NCBI GenBank assembly: GCA_905116865.2
Contig: CAJHNH020008390.1
Span: forward strand, 568,194 to 632,193
From: Candidula unifasciata
Taxonomy: Eukaryota; Mollusca; Gastropoda; Stylommatophora; Geomitridae
DNA: 64,000 nt
Reading direction: 5' to 3'
The position numbers and the translations under genes were made by a program. Below, piece after piece: positions 41,001-48,948 of this stretch. Positions within the stretch are counted from its first letter, which is position 1. Each line of letters starts with the position of its first letter. The notes beneath the pieces were generated by a model. The model saw nothing but the letters and a program-made list of their open reading frames with translations. It did not search any database and was not told the DNA's origin.

Positions 41001-41980
41001 ATAGCAGACCAGGTATTTTAGTAGACAAACTGTTGTAGACAAGAGTATATTAATAGTAGACAGTTTTGTTGACAAAATTTTATAGACAGGTGAGTTTAGG
41101 CATTCTATGTTTACTGATTAATGGACATCATAGCACCCCGAGCAGACCCATAGATGCTCCTTCATCAAATGTCTAAATGTGTAGATGCAAACTGTTCCTG
41201 AAGCACACTGAATATACACATATCATTCTCTTCCTCTCATACGCCCCTCCTTTTCGGATCCACTCCTAATTCCTCGTACACACATATTTTCCTGTACCAA
41301 CAAAAACCACATACAATGCCCATCACACAGGCTGCAGTCTTGGCAAATCCAACAGCACATGCATTGAATGCATAGGGCAGCGGTCAAGCATCAACACAAA
41401 CAATCCAACACTAGAAATGCAGTTTATCGTCGATGGAAGCAGCAATTACAACAGATTTTTAATTCAACATGTAATTAATAAGGCATGACAAATTCTCTAG
41501 CAACAGGCCGCTTGCGATTTTCAGAATCTGCAGGTCACAAAACAAACCATGTTCAGCACAGTTGAAAGCACTCCAAGTAAAATCCACAACTCACAGTGTC
41601 ACGCCATGCACTCAACTCAGTTGTTAGGTGACGGACCAGTTTCAGGAAACCCCTCAATTGTGGCTTTTTACTGCGTGCTTGTTGGGGGAAGTGAGTCTAA
41701 TTTTTGTTTCCCCCAACAAATGGCTAACCCAGAACCCATGTTTCAATGCCTGTTGTTTGTTTACTCTGGCAGAGATGAGTATGAAAGTGAAGCCAGTGAA
41801 GAAGAAGACGAAGAAGCTCGACCATTAACACGGGAAGAGTTACAAAAAAGAGTTCTGAAGACAGTTAAAAAGCGAGAGGTTGCAGCCGTGAAAGATGGAT
41901 TTAAATATGACCTAAGTGTATCCAGGGAGAAACTGCAGAAAAAACGAGAAGGAAAGAAAACAGAAGCGGCAAACTGGTAG
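25908..41980 (+). CDS. ODAD1: Outer dynein arm docking complex coiled-coil protein (ODAD1/CCDC63 type)
   Basis: Ten exons join in phase: 25908-26065, 26812-26942, 29176-29357, 31618-31799, 33900-34087, 35474-35688, 36305-36473, 38586-38749, 40686-40780 and 41773-41980, giving 563 aa. The protein is almost wholly heptad-rich coiled coil. Family marks are the N-terminal NLQRSFRMMEGERAMYTEES, NTEMKEL..IDHD.KLKEFM (residues about 243-262), VEDTNFALFNYVNEQN, and LGIIEQRTNELLAIQ. Proteins of this family (CCDC114, CCDC63, Chlamydomonas DC2) anchor outer dynein arms on axonemal doublets in cilia and flagella. The C-terminus has a proline run, an acidic stretch and a basic tail. The start is the first ATG after an in-frame TAA at 25863. 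Whether this is the ODAD1 or CCDC63 side of the paralogue pair cannot be settled here. Confidence 0.92.
26080..26338. repeat. (TTC)n tract, expanded tail of SINE A
   Basis: Long TTC run leading directly into a SINE A body. Intron 1 of ODAD1, starting about 15 nt after the donor. Confidence 0.93.
26339..26585 (-). mobile_element. SINE A copy
   Basis: tcactagctgtaaactccag, gcagactgtcagttccttgc, ggggtctattccccccc. Diverged. Confidence 0.75.
26812..26942 (+). CDS. ODAD1: ODAD1 coding exon 2
   Basis: Residues 53-96, coiled coil (QEIKLLVAEKSELLKELKLA). Acceptor atctcaag, donor AAAG|gtaaag. The 40-bp minisatellite starts soon after this donor. Confidence 0.9.
26960..27400 (+). repeat. 40-bp minisatellite, about 10 copies
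   Basis: Unit aaggatatgtgggtgaatgg then gaaaatatgctgaagaatga. Starts about 18 nt after the donor of ODAD1 exon 2. Confidence 0.94.
27440..28270 (+). mobile_element. LINE L1 decayed copy, interrupted by repeat E
   Basis: Matches 62657-63395 almost end to end (actttgaatatctaggctct, aagatctgaacatcaaggaa, gatataagtgacac) with many stops and an atgatgatgatga tail. Repeat E is inserted at 27573-27800. Confidence 0.8.
27573..27800 (+). mobile_element. Repeat E nested in LINE L1
   Basis: Preceded by (GGTA)n; ggacatcacacaagcgataa to catcccacaaggggacgact. Splits the L1 copy. Confidence 0.78.
28565..28998. mobile_element. Possible MITE (GTGACCATAAGTCCCG type)
   Basis: Starts agagtgaccataagtcccg and ends atatggtaaccgtata, roughly inverted. 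The inside has gtcccggccgtccca. Diverged. Confidence 0.35.
29176..29357 (+). CDS. ODAD1: ODAD1 coding exon 3
   Basis: Residues 97-157: Lys/Glu-rich helix (EEMQKELDAKIREWERKI) then a Thr/Gln-rich hinge. Acceptor acattacag, donor CAG|gtacac, phase 0 end. Confidence 0.9.
29360..30435. other. ODAD1 intron 3, left part, unassigned
   Basis: AT-rich. A minus frame at 30014-30256 (Lys/Arg-rich) looks like old repeat debris; it has no splice or homology support. Confidence 0.45.
30436..30680 (-). mobile_element. LINE fragment family L5, minus
   Basis: Contains gatgagattagtcattatta, cctgccaactcacatgggtg and tcagttaatgtgctgacacc, as at 3535. ODAD1 intron 3. Confidence 0.55.
31618..31799 (+). CDS. ODAD1: ODAD1 coding exon 4
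   Basis: Residues 158-217: KFNSCLSYNAKLRDEIEGHR and FETLYKKLEKELK, strongly ODAD1-like. Acceptor tttgacag, donor CTCG|gtttgt. Confidence 0.92.
31865..32640 (+). repeat. 27-bp minisatellite arranged as 54-bp dimers
   Basis: Two alternating 27-bp half units: gtacaacaaagatgtgtcag plus aacacag, and gtacaacaaaggtatatcag plus gacccta. Starts about 65 nt after the donor of ODAD1 exon 4. Open in one frame for about 160 codons. Confidence 0.93.
33190..33478 (-). mobile_element. SINE A copy
   Basis: actgcagcggaaagttctgg, gcagactgttggttccttgt, aacccacaccgtgagg. ODAD1 intron 4. Confidence 0.78.
33622..33800 (+). mobile_element. SINE B, 3'-truncated copy
   Basis: Head tggtgtagcagctagttgct, B box-like ggtcgtgggtttaggtcc, through agtaaagggg. 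Ends about 100 nt before ODAD1 exon 5. Confidence 0.7.
33900..34087 (+). CDS. ODAD1: ODAD1 coding exon 5
   Basis: Residues 218-280, including EKADKDLQQHNTEMKELVRI and DRKLKEFM, the best conserved part of the family. Acceptor gacactag, donor AAAG|gtacag. Confidence 0.92.
34185..34370 (-). mobile_element. LINE L2 3' fragment, minus
   Basis: Matches 25190-25410 (acgtcctgttttcttgctgg, agacacatcatgttattata, cctctttt.gtgtaa). Confidence 0.65.
34557..34795 (-). mobile_element. SINE A copy
   Basis: (TTC)n gcgttccacagctgtaagct, ttggttccttgcctctgaag; end part decayed. Confidence 0.75.
35158..35342. mobile_element. SPIN-like hAT MITE, second copy
   Basis: ggcggttctca start and ggtggggaaccactg end. 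Internal cccctttgggggtc, ggggtcgcctaagaccat, aagcaactaaaataatttta and gcaatatgaggaactgtatt agree with SPIN-type non-autonomous hAT elements as I recall them. ODAD1 intron 5. Confidence 0.75.
35474..35688 (+). CDS. ODAD1: ODAD1 coding exon 6
   Basis: Residues 281-352: ETYEEAFIRIRELTGEEDID, KVEDTNFALFNYVNEQN. Acceptor attttctag, donor GCT|gtaagt. Confidence 0.93.
35780..36060 (+). repeat. 37-bp minisatellite, about 7 copies
   Basis: Unit agccagggagatatgtcagc then gggagttgtacccaaag. Starts about 90 nt after the donor of ODAD1 exon 6. Confidence 0.92.
36305..36473 (+). CDS. ODAD1: ODAD1 coding exon 7
   Basis: Residues 353-408, coiled coil (IEKEIENFKSQSIELESHRK). Acceptor atttttag, donor TCAG|gtcagg. 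Confidence 0.9.
36640..37160 (+). mobile_element. LINE L2 fragment with GAAG tail, plus
   Basis: Longer copy of the 16440 family (aaagagacatctcatacaaa, gcaagaggtagaccaaaaac, ggaccttatatctccctcct). Many stops. ODAD1 intron 7. Confidence 0.75.
37889..38033. mobile_element. TTAA-flanked palindromic MITE, copy 1
   Basis: TTAA then ctctttgagtccca; ends ttgggactcaaagag then TTAA. Inside, gcatcatgcgttcat and atgaacgtatgatgcg form a second inverted pair. Confidence 0.85.
38278..38424. mobile_element. TTAA-flanked palindromic MITE, copy 2
   Basis: Same structure as copy 1, about 245 bp downstream and in the same orientation. ODAD1 intron 7, shortly before exon 8. Confidence 0.85.
38586..38749 (+). 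CDS. ODAD1: ODAD1 coding exon 8
   Basis: Residues 409-463: GIESVFNKTNCDRSAIDNML, YLGIIEQRTNELLAIQ. Acceptor gttggtag, donor AAG|gtaaca. Confidence 0.92.
38980..39225 (+). mobile_element. Decayed LINE RT C-terminal fragment
   Basis: Reads FFRRIQRLSWNY, then IVMIGGKRVRGRQRHEYLRD in another frame, a common LINE C-terminal pattern. Family not assigned. Confidence 0.55.
39261..39545 (-). mobile_element. SINE A copy flanked by (GTTA/GTCA)n
   Basis: ctgtaaactccagcggaagg to cacacggggaag. Flanked by tagttagttagtcagtcagt on the left and gttagttagttag on the right, so it probably inserted into the L4 tail that follows. Confidence 0.78.
39546..39835 (-). mobile_element. RNase H-type LINE 3' fragment (L4), minus
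   Basis: (TAGT)n tail, then minus frame LLKLGSESSWTCPMCNEDI, the C-terminal end of L4. Confidence 0.65.
39840..40680. other. ODAD1 intron 8, right part, no recognised feature
   Basis: Mixed composition with no repeat family recognised up to exon 9. Confidence 0.45.
40686..40780 (+). CDS. ODAD1: ODAD1 coding exon 9
   Basis: Residues 464-494, ending in a proline-rich run (PSPPQPPPPVIPPSV). Acceptor tttttag, donor TTGG|gtaagt. Confidence 0.85.
41118..41250 (-). mobile_element. Possible L4 3' fragment, minus
   Basis: catcatagcaccccgagcag resembles the catcacagcactcggggcat start of the other minus L4 ends. Short and weak. Confidence 0.35.
41635..41742 (-). mobile_element. SINE A fragment
   Basis: tttcaggaaacccctcaatt, gggggaagtgagtctaattt, aacccagaacccatg match the far end of SINE A. 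About 30 nt upstream of the ODAD1 exon 10 acceptor. Confidence 0.6.
41773..41980 (+). CDS. ODAD1: ODAD1 coding exon 10 and stop
   Basis: Residues 495-563: acidic ESEASEEEDEEARPLTREEL, then a basic tail ending KTEAANW and TAG. Acceptor actctggcag. A SINE A fragment ends about 30 nt upstream of the acceptor. Confidence 0.88.
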
Positions 41981-42069
41981 TTGTGTTAGCCACCCATGGC
42001 TGTTCACACCCACTCTGTCTCAGCTTTTGCCTTAACCATTTTTTTTTTTTTTTTGCTGGTAATGCTAAA

Positions 42070-42075
42070 AATAAA
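42070..42075 (+). terminator. Poly(A) signal candidate of ODAD1
   Basis: AATAAA 90 nt downstream of the stop codon, in a plausible short 3' UTR. Confidence 0.55.
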
Positions 42076-42079
42076 GGGT

Positions 42080-43270
42080 TGTGACTTCTTGGGAATTCTC
42101 AAAACATATCAAAGGTCAATAAGAATTCTTTTAAAATGTATTTATGAATGCTTTCTTTAGGTTTTCGAAATATGTAAAGATATACTTTTAAAAAAAGTAA
42201 TCAGTAAACATCAACGGAGCAAAGCATAAAATGGAATACATTCCCCGAAGTCTAAAATATATATTTATCAGGTGACTTATGCCATAATATGTTCTTAAAT
42301 CACTTGTACCATTGCCAGCCTCTTGCTGACATCCCTGAACTTTATCCTTTCAATAATTTTTTTTTTTTTTTTTTTTTTTGGGTGTTGTGTCAATGTAACA
42401 AAATATTTGAAATTTGTTTTTTTTTTTGTTAATTGCTTTTATCAGCTTTCTTTCTTTCTCATCTTTTCTATGACTGCTTAATTTTTCTAAAATTTATTTT
42501 CTTCAACTGTTTTTCTGTACATCCATAGATTATGTAATTTAAATATGAATCGTTTGTCAATATCTAGTTTAGTAATATAAATCAAACCTATTTCTCTCTC
42601 TCTAACTCTTTCTCTGTCGCTTGTCCTGTGTCACTCTCTCTATATATATATTTCTCTATCTCTGTGTCTCTCTTCTCTCTCGCTGTTTGTCTCTGACTGT
42701 CAGTCTTTTTTCTTTCCCCGTCATTGTGAAAATATATTCATTCAGCCGTGAATTAAAAGTTTTCTTGTGAATTAACAGTTTTGTGGTAAAGTTTGAAAAA
42801 ATGAAGCAGCAATATTTAGTTGAAAAATTGATTGTGTGTGTGTTCAATATACTCATTTTCTTTCTGTATTAGATTTAATGATCATTTAAGAACATAACTG
42901 GTTTCCTTCTGTAACTAAATAGTTAGTTAGTGAAGGTTTTATCATAGTTGCAAATGCAACTCCCCATAATTGCAAAGTAAAAATACACAAGGCAGCTGCC
43001 AGATGTGCCAACACTAATGATCCCACACTAGAATTGCAGCTCACTGTTGGTGCAGATGATCAGTCACGAAATCTGGCACTGCACCTCCAAAACTACATGC
43101 CATTCTGAACGTAAATTGCCATCTGGCATTTTAGTACACCGCATGCACATGAGAAAAAATATTTCACACGAAATTCACAGCTCACAGTGCAGCACCAGAC
43201 ACTCAGCTCAGTAACTATGTGAAGAAAACTTGATACTCCTGATCCAAAACTTAGTTGTGCTGTAACTATT
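42080..43270. other. Downstream of ODAD1, no recognised gene
   Basis: T-rich runs (42355-42430), a CT/TC-rich stretch (42590-42720), and otherwise unassigned sequence. Confidence 0.5.
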
Positions 43271-43274
43271 ACTG

Positions 43275-43450
43275 AGGGGAAAAGTAAAGGACCCTTTTCC
43301 ATATGCTTAGGTGTTGTAGGTGTATAATGCTACATATATAATCTAGAGACTGACTGGCACTCTGCCTGGTTCCCATTTTTGGGCTGGTACAATTTTAGAG
43401 CCAAGATCATTTTTGAAGAAGAAAAAATCCCACTTTTTACCTGGTTTTTT
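43275..43450 (-). mobile_element. SINE B fragment, minus
   Basis: agtaaaggacccttttccat at one end and agagccaagatcatttttga at the other; the middle has diverged. Confidence 0.6.
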
Positions 43451-43489
43451 TGTAGTCTTTGGAACGTTGCCGATTCAGCGTCGTCTCTT

Positions 43490-43815
43490 GAAATATCTTC
43501 TCATCCTGTCTCCTGGAAAGTATTGAGAATGTTGGCCCAGTCCATGGCTTTTCCTATACCTACCATGGCCCTACCAGCAAGCCAATCCCCTCGTTCATTC
43601 CCTCTCACCCCAGAGTGTCCTGGCACAAAAATAAAACTAATTTCTTTCGGACGAGATTTCCTCAACGACTCTAACCATTTTCTTCGAATCCATCCTGTCT
43701 TTGTCTTTTTAAGCATGCTTGTGGAATCATTTAGAAAGCACTGTTGGATAACCAGGGCATAATTATTTTTTTCGTATACGATGAATACTAAGTAAAGAAA
43801 CCTTGGAGTGCCCAA
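43490..43815 (-). mobile_element. RNase H-type LINE fragment (L4), minus
   Basis: Minus frame: GWIRRKWLESLRKSRPKEIS, FIFVPGHSGVRGNERGDWLA and DWANILNTFQETG. RNase H C-terminal half, no 3' tail. Confidence 0.78.
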
Positions 43816-43904
43816 TTCATTATAGATGATTTGGCATATAATAGGTTGAAGTTAAAAATTGAAGACAAGAAGATTTACTTCACTGCACTTAGTTTTCTCC
43901 CAAA

Positions 43905-44095
43905 TGGCTCAGTCTCTCTCTGGAGCTCCGGTGACAATCTCCAGAATTTCGGTAAAATTGAAGTCGTGAACCAAATGACGCAACTGAAAAACAAACCCAT
44001 GACCTCCAGAGCATGAGGCAAACGGCTCGGTCACTTTGCTACAGAGACCTCCAGGTGATGAAGTCAATGTAACCTCATCTACCTTTACTTCATTT
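43905..44095 (-). mobile_element. tRNA-like SINE head (family F), minus
   Basis: Minus strand: gtagcaaagtgaccgagccg (A box-like) and ggaggtcatgggtttg (B box-like). Confidence 0.5.
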
Positions 44096-44348
44096 AACAT
44101 TTCCTTGTGCTCAGTTTAGGCAAATTCATTGAGAAACAGAAAATTTGGTCATCTAGTAAGAATACAGCCATAAAAACTACCAACGCAAGCGCTACTCACG
44201 AAAAGGTCTGAAGTGAAAGCAAGAGGCAGCCCTAGAAGAAGATGTGTTGATGACATTCAAGAGCTTTGGCATTCCATGTGAAATGACAATAGCCAACGCT
44301 GCCTATCAAGCAATGTATCGCGAACTGTTTCACCCCATGACGTTTACA

Positions 44349-44475
44349 TTAACTTTTTGAGTCCCAGGAGGTTTAGCATCACAGGCCCAAGGGGTAGTCA
44401 AGAGAGACGTTCATTGGGCTTGTAGGTAGGAATCTATGAACGTGTGATGCGTTCCTTGGGACTCTTAAGAGTTAA
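44349..44475. mobile_element. TTAA-flanked palindromic MITE, copy 3
   Basis: TTAA ctttttgagtcccagg ... ccttgggactcttaagag TTAA. Shorter, with an internal deletion. Confidence 0.8.
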
Positions 44476-44597
44476 CAGCAAAAGTGGAAACTGATGATGA
44501 TTATGAGTGTTCTGTATTGAATCTTAAATTAATATAATATGTAAAACAATAAAAAATATAAAAAATAAATACTTAAAATAGAACATCTATTCACTAT

Positions 44598-44888
44598 ACT
44601 TCTTCTTCTTCTTCGCGTTCACCAGCTGTAAACTCTGGCGGATGGTTCTGGTTGCTTGTCCACTACTGAACTGCAGTCCTGCTCCAGAACCTGAGTGTTG
44701 CGTGTGCATCAGTTTTACAGATCTCATTCTCTTGAATACAGACTCTGGGTTCCTTGCCTCTCCTGCAGATGCACTCCGACTTCAAAGGAAGCTCCCCAAT
44801 TAGTCAACTCTTACGACATGCTTTTGGGGAGGCAGTGGGTCTATTCTTGTTTTCCCCACAATGGGGCCCCGGAACCCACACGGGGGTA
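44598..44888 (-). mobile_element. SINE A copy
   Basis: (CTT)n gcgttcaccagctgtaaact to cggaacccacacggggg. Full length and well preserved. Confidence 0.83.
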
Positions 44889-45326
44889 TTCACTATACTA
44901 ATCTTCCCCCTCCCCCACATCTCATAAAATTGTTTAGGGTAGAGGAAGGAGCTCGGCCTCCTAAATTTGGAGGGGCAGAGGCGTAAAGTGTCTGAACTCC
45001 CATGTTCTAGTGCTCCTGGACTACCCTGTGGGTTTTAGCAGTTTCCTGTTGCCGGTTGAAGCGTCTTGCTGCATAGGGCAACAAGCGGATGCGAGTCCTA
45101 GGCGACTGGTCGCCCATTGGCTGGCCACTAGACGACTTCTTCGCTGGTCGGGACAGTATTTAGGTCTGTCTCTGTCTCCTTTGATCGCATCAACACTACA
45201 GGAGTCGTTGTCATAGGTACTTGGTAGCGGGTAGAGTTAAGCCATTTTACATGGCACGCAGAACCTAGTTACATTTATTACATAAAGCGCCCCCTTCAAG
45301 GATGCTGGTTGAATATGGTAAATAAG

Positions 45327-45405
45327 AAAGTCATCTTTGAGCTTAAATGTTACAGGAAGCTTTTGGAGTACTATGGACCCCAAAAGAAATCGGGGGATGT
45401 CAAGT
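45327..45405 (+). mobile_element. LINE L1 short fragment
   Basis: Reads IFELKCYRKLLEYYGPQKK, matching AFELKCYRKILRI of the 62657 copy. Confidence 0.55.
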
Positions 45406-45714
45406 ACTTCTACCATATTAGCTCTTTCAGTCTAATTATTGATAGTACAGTTGTTTTCATAATCACAACCCAGATCAAAGCAATATGCGAAACAATACAA
45501 ATTAAATAACCCTTCAGATATTTAAATATATAAATATATATTTATTATAAATTTAAATATATAAATATAACAACTATTTACTCTGAGAATACTTTACATC
45601 CCAATTATAACCCTGAGAGTTGAACAGGATATTTTTGAAAAAAAAAATTGCTACTACTGCTGTCTCAGTACTATAAGATTGGAGGTCAGATACTTAAGAA
45701 GGCAATAAATTGAA

Positions 45715-47275
45715 CTGAGTTGTCTTGAGCTGGTCAAGAACTGATATCACAGCACTCGGGGCATTTGGATGTGCGCTCCATCTTCAGCAGCCAGCGCCCT
45801 GTTCCAATATTAATGGTACCGGTCATAACTGGTTGCCGTTCCCCTGAGTGTTCCCGGCCAGATCTTCTGGTTACACCCAGGTGCATCATTTTCTCCAGGC
45901 CATAATAATCCAGATTCTCTTCCGGTTTCATTACTTGTTTCCAAAAGGCCTTGACCACATCTGCCTTTTCATGTACCAGTTCACCACCCAGTGGTGCACA
46001 TCCAGCCAGTTTGTCTGCCTGTTCATTCTCTACCACGCCGGCATAGCCTGGAGAGAAGATCAAAAGTATTCTCACTACCTGTGACCTTCCAGGCGAAAGC
46101 TTGACACTCTGCTCGAAGCAACTCTGTCTTCACCTTTCTTAGCATGCTTTCAGAGTCTGTTACAAATATGGCATGTGTATGCATCTTGTTCTCTAGCCAC
46201 CAGAAAACTGCAGTGACCACCTCCACCTCCATTCTCATGCTAGATATTGTGGTATCATATGATAGGCTGTCCTGCACTAAAGATTCTCCATTGGCTTTTG
46301 CTACGAACCCCTAGGCACTTCTCTGTCCTCTCAACATAGAACCGTCTGTTTAGATAATCAGATCATCTGGGAGAGAATTGTCGTGAATCAACCGTTGGAC
46401 TTCGACCTCCGTGGCCACTCTCTGCCCAATGTGATCATGACCCTACCCAGGCCAGACTTTTATTTGGGTACTCTAACCCACTCCTCTACTCGCCCAATGT
46501 TCTCCAGCAAGCATGCTTGTCTTATTGTGTCTTCTACTTTAGCCATCCATGATTTTTCCCTCTTCAGCCTCTGACCCTTAGCTGACGGGGGCTGCATAGT
46601 TTCGAGGCATGGCATCCACCTCGAGTGCTGGAGGTTCCGGGTTCAAGCCCCTATGAAGGCTGTGATTTTTATTACGTGGACTTCTAGTAATTTCCCCTGG
46701 TCTCTGGGTAGTAAGATCGGACAGACGTGTGTACTGATTCACATATAAAAAATTCCTTGGTAGTTGGAAAGAGAGGAAGAGTAGCTTAACGGCTCTGTCC
46801 GGGCAACATTTTGAGTTAAAAATCTACCCAGTTTTTAAGGATCCACGTCAGTGCTACGGAATTCATGCACTGCACTGAGTTTTTCGGACTCGGGCTTGAG
46901 TCAGAGGCAGGACGGAGCACTTATGGATTACTACCTTTGTGCCATGATGTTGATCCGTTGCCTAAACTCAAACCTAAATCCCTAGCTGCATCCAAAGCTT
47001 CATACAGAGGGTGCTCTTTGTCTGCAGCTACTCTGAGGTATGACTTAGCCTGCAGCACCTTTAACCTATCTGCAATAGTCGGCAATGCTAGGATATATCA
47101 CATGCATACAACCAGGGTGTCTCTTGTACATCCCAGGATCAGTCGCATAGCTTCATTCTGTGTGCGCTCCTGTTTCCCCAACTGGCTTTTTGAGACAGTG
47201 AGCAGCCCCAGTCTATAATCAGTCAGGCAACAGATTATGAAAGCTAACATAAGGCTAAACACAGACGATACGACC
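45715..47275 (-). mobile_element. LINE L4, longest copy (RT C-terminus plus RNase H), minus
   Basis: From about 47275 down: RT C-terminal remnants (DYRLGLLTVSKSQLGKQERT, QNEAMRLILGC), a linker region, then RNase H remnants (MRMEVEVVTAVFWWLENK, DSESMLRKVKTE) and the ECPECCDISS end. Broken by frameshifts and by SINE D at 46580-46985. Confidence 0.8.
46580..46985 (+). mobile_element. SINE D nested in LINE L4
   Basis: Same element as 10390-10772 (ggttccgggttcaagcccct, tagtaatttcccctggtctc). Flanks ccttagctga and ccctagctgc look like a target site duplication with two changes. Confidence 0.8.
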
Positions 47276-47559
47276 AGTTGGATTGCCAGATTTTCTCATA
47301 TTCTCTGACCACAATTAAAATGTATGAGAACACACTGTTCACTGGTTGACTCAGTAGGAGGATTCCCTCACACTATGCCTTTTTTGGGGGGGGGGGGGGG
47401 ACTGAGAGAGTTAACAACTGTAAAAAGTAACGAGGGTATGGTTGTTGGAAGAAGAGGTAGGGGTTGACAAGTCATCCATAGGATATCAAGAACACCATGG
47501 GCATGAACGTTTGCAGTGTTGGCCATGGGTTAAAAGTCGAGAGGATTTACTTATGCGCC

Positions 47560-47780
47560 GGGTTTTATCACATTTAGCTCGGTTTTTCTCTGCGGAATGG
47601 ATAGCCGCCCACCGAGAGTGCTGCATAGAGCACGAACTCCATAGCTCCGAAGACGATCACCATGAATTTCCGTAAAAATTGCACTTGTAAACTGATCGGC
47701 GCAGCCGTGAAGCGAACCTTCGACCTACAGAACGCGAGGCAAATGGCTTGCCCACTTCGCCACGAGTGCATGTCATGATG
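47560..47780 (-). mobile_element. tRNA-like SINE (family F), minus
   Basis: Minus strand: gtggcgaagtgggcaagcca (A box) and tcgaaggttcgcttcacggc (B box). Confidence 0.55.
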
Positions 47781-47894
47781 AGAGCGACGTTCTGCAGTTG
47801 ACTTGCTTCAGGATGACCCCTGTCTGGCTTTATTTTTCTTGCCCAGAAAGACACCATCGTACTCCTTCAGTCGCTGAAGGTTTTGATGTATGAA

Positions 47895-48100
47895 CTGACT
47901 TTCTACCCCACCAGGACATCACACAAGCGATAAACACCCGATGAAACAATGGGCAACCATGTGGATGAGGATCACCGTGGAGAGGTCATAGAAACCGCGT
48001 TCAGCTATATTTATGGGCTAGCTATTTTGCAGCCCCCGGCAAGAACCAGGGTGGGGCGTCAAATAAGGAAAAATTTCATCCTAAAAAGGACGGTGAATTG
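47895..48100 (+). mobile_element. Repeat E, plus
   Basis: ccaccaggacatcacacaag to ccagggtggggcgtcaaata; the end carries ttcatcctaaaaaggacg. Confidence 0.75.
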
Positions 48101-48549
48101 TTGACTCCACTTAAAGTTTTACTCTGCTATTTAACGTGTTATTTAACGAAATTGTTTTGTTGTGTGAACTTGTGAACGTTTGCCAGTAGTTTTGTACTAA
48201 CCAAGGGAATGTAACTCTCGGGGATATTAGTCTCTACAAGATCAACATAGAAAATTTCGATTGTTCAACCGTTGACAATAATCGTAAAATAACGAAGTTT
48301 TGAGCAACGTATTATTTTCTCGATTATTGTGTTGGTAAAACATCGACGTGCTTGTGCCGATTTCGTGTTCTGATAGTTGTTTATCTTATTATCTTGTCAT
48401 TTAAACGAGTAAAAATTAAAACTGCTGGCTAAAGTCGGCAGTTTGTTTGTTTAGCCTAAACCTAAACTTTGTGCCACTAGTGTTGATGAAAAAAGTTTAG
48501 TTATGAAATCAATATTTTTTTTTTTATTTTCTTAATTAATAAAAAATTT

Positions 48550-48909
48550 TCATTTAGTCTTTTTTAACTAATAAATTGTAATTTATATGATTACACTTTA
48601 AAGAGACTTCATAGTCCGTATAAATAATATATATATTAATATTACTTTATACTTATTTGAAATAATTGAATTGTTTAAAGTTTAAAGTTTAAACTTTGTA
48701 ACTGTAACTAATACACTTTATAAAGTCAACTAAATGAAACGTTACTAATATTTTTAATTTATTATTATTTATTATTTATTCAATGATCCAAACATTAGCA
48801 TTGCTGCGCTTGCCTTGTGTTGTTTCTGCCGCAACCTGAATTGTCACAACTGGTCAAGCTATAAAGATATTGAGCTTTCGAACTGTTGAGCTGTTAGAAC
48901 CGTCAGTAC
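48550..48909 (+). promoter_or_regulatory. Likely YEATS4 promoter and 5' UTR region
   Basis: AT-rich sequence without recognised repeats, turning more mixed from about 48780 up to the start codon at 48910. No clear core promoter motif was identified, so this is position-based inference. Confidence 0.35.
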
Positions 48910-48948
48910 ATGGCATTGCCAGCACAGGATACCACCGGTAGACTCAAA
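48910..48948 (+). CDS. YEATS4: YEATS4 exon 1 (start)
   Basis: ATG plus 12 codons ([13 protein letters not shown]), donor AAA|gtaagg, phase 0. It matches the short variable N-terminus before VTIVKP in the family, and its phase fits exon 2. It is short, so some doubt remains. Confidence 0.82.

Noticed and set aside
47442..47675. 77-codon plus-strand frame
   Set aside because: Overlaps a tRNA-like SINE on the other strand and has no splice signals or known motif.
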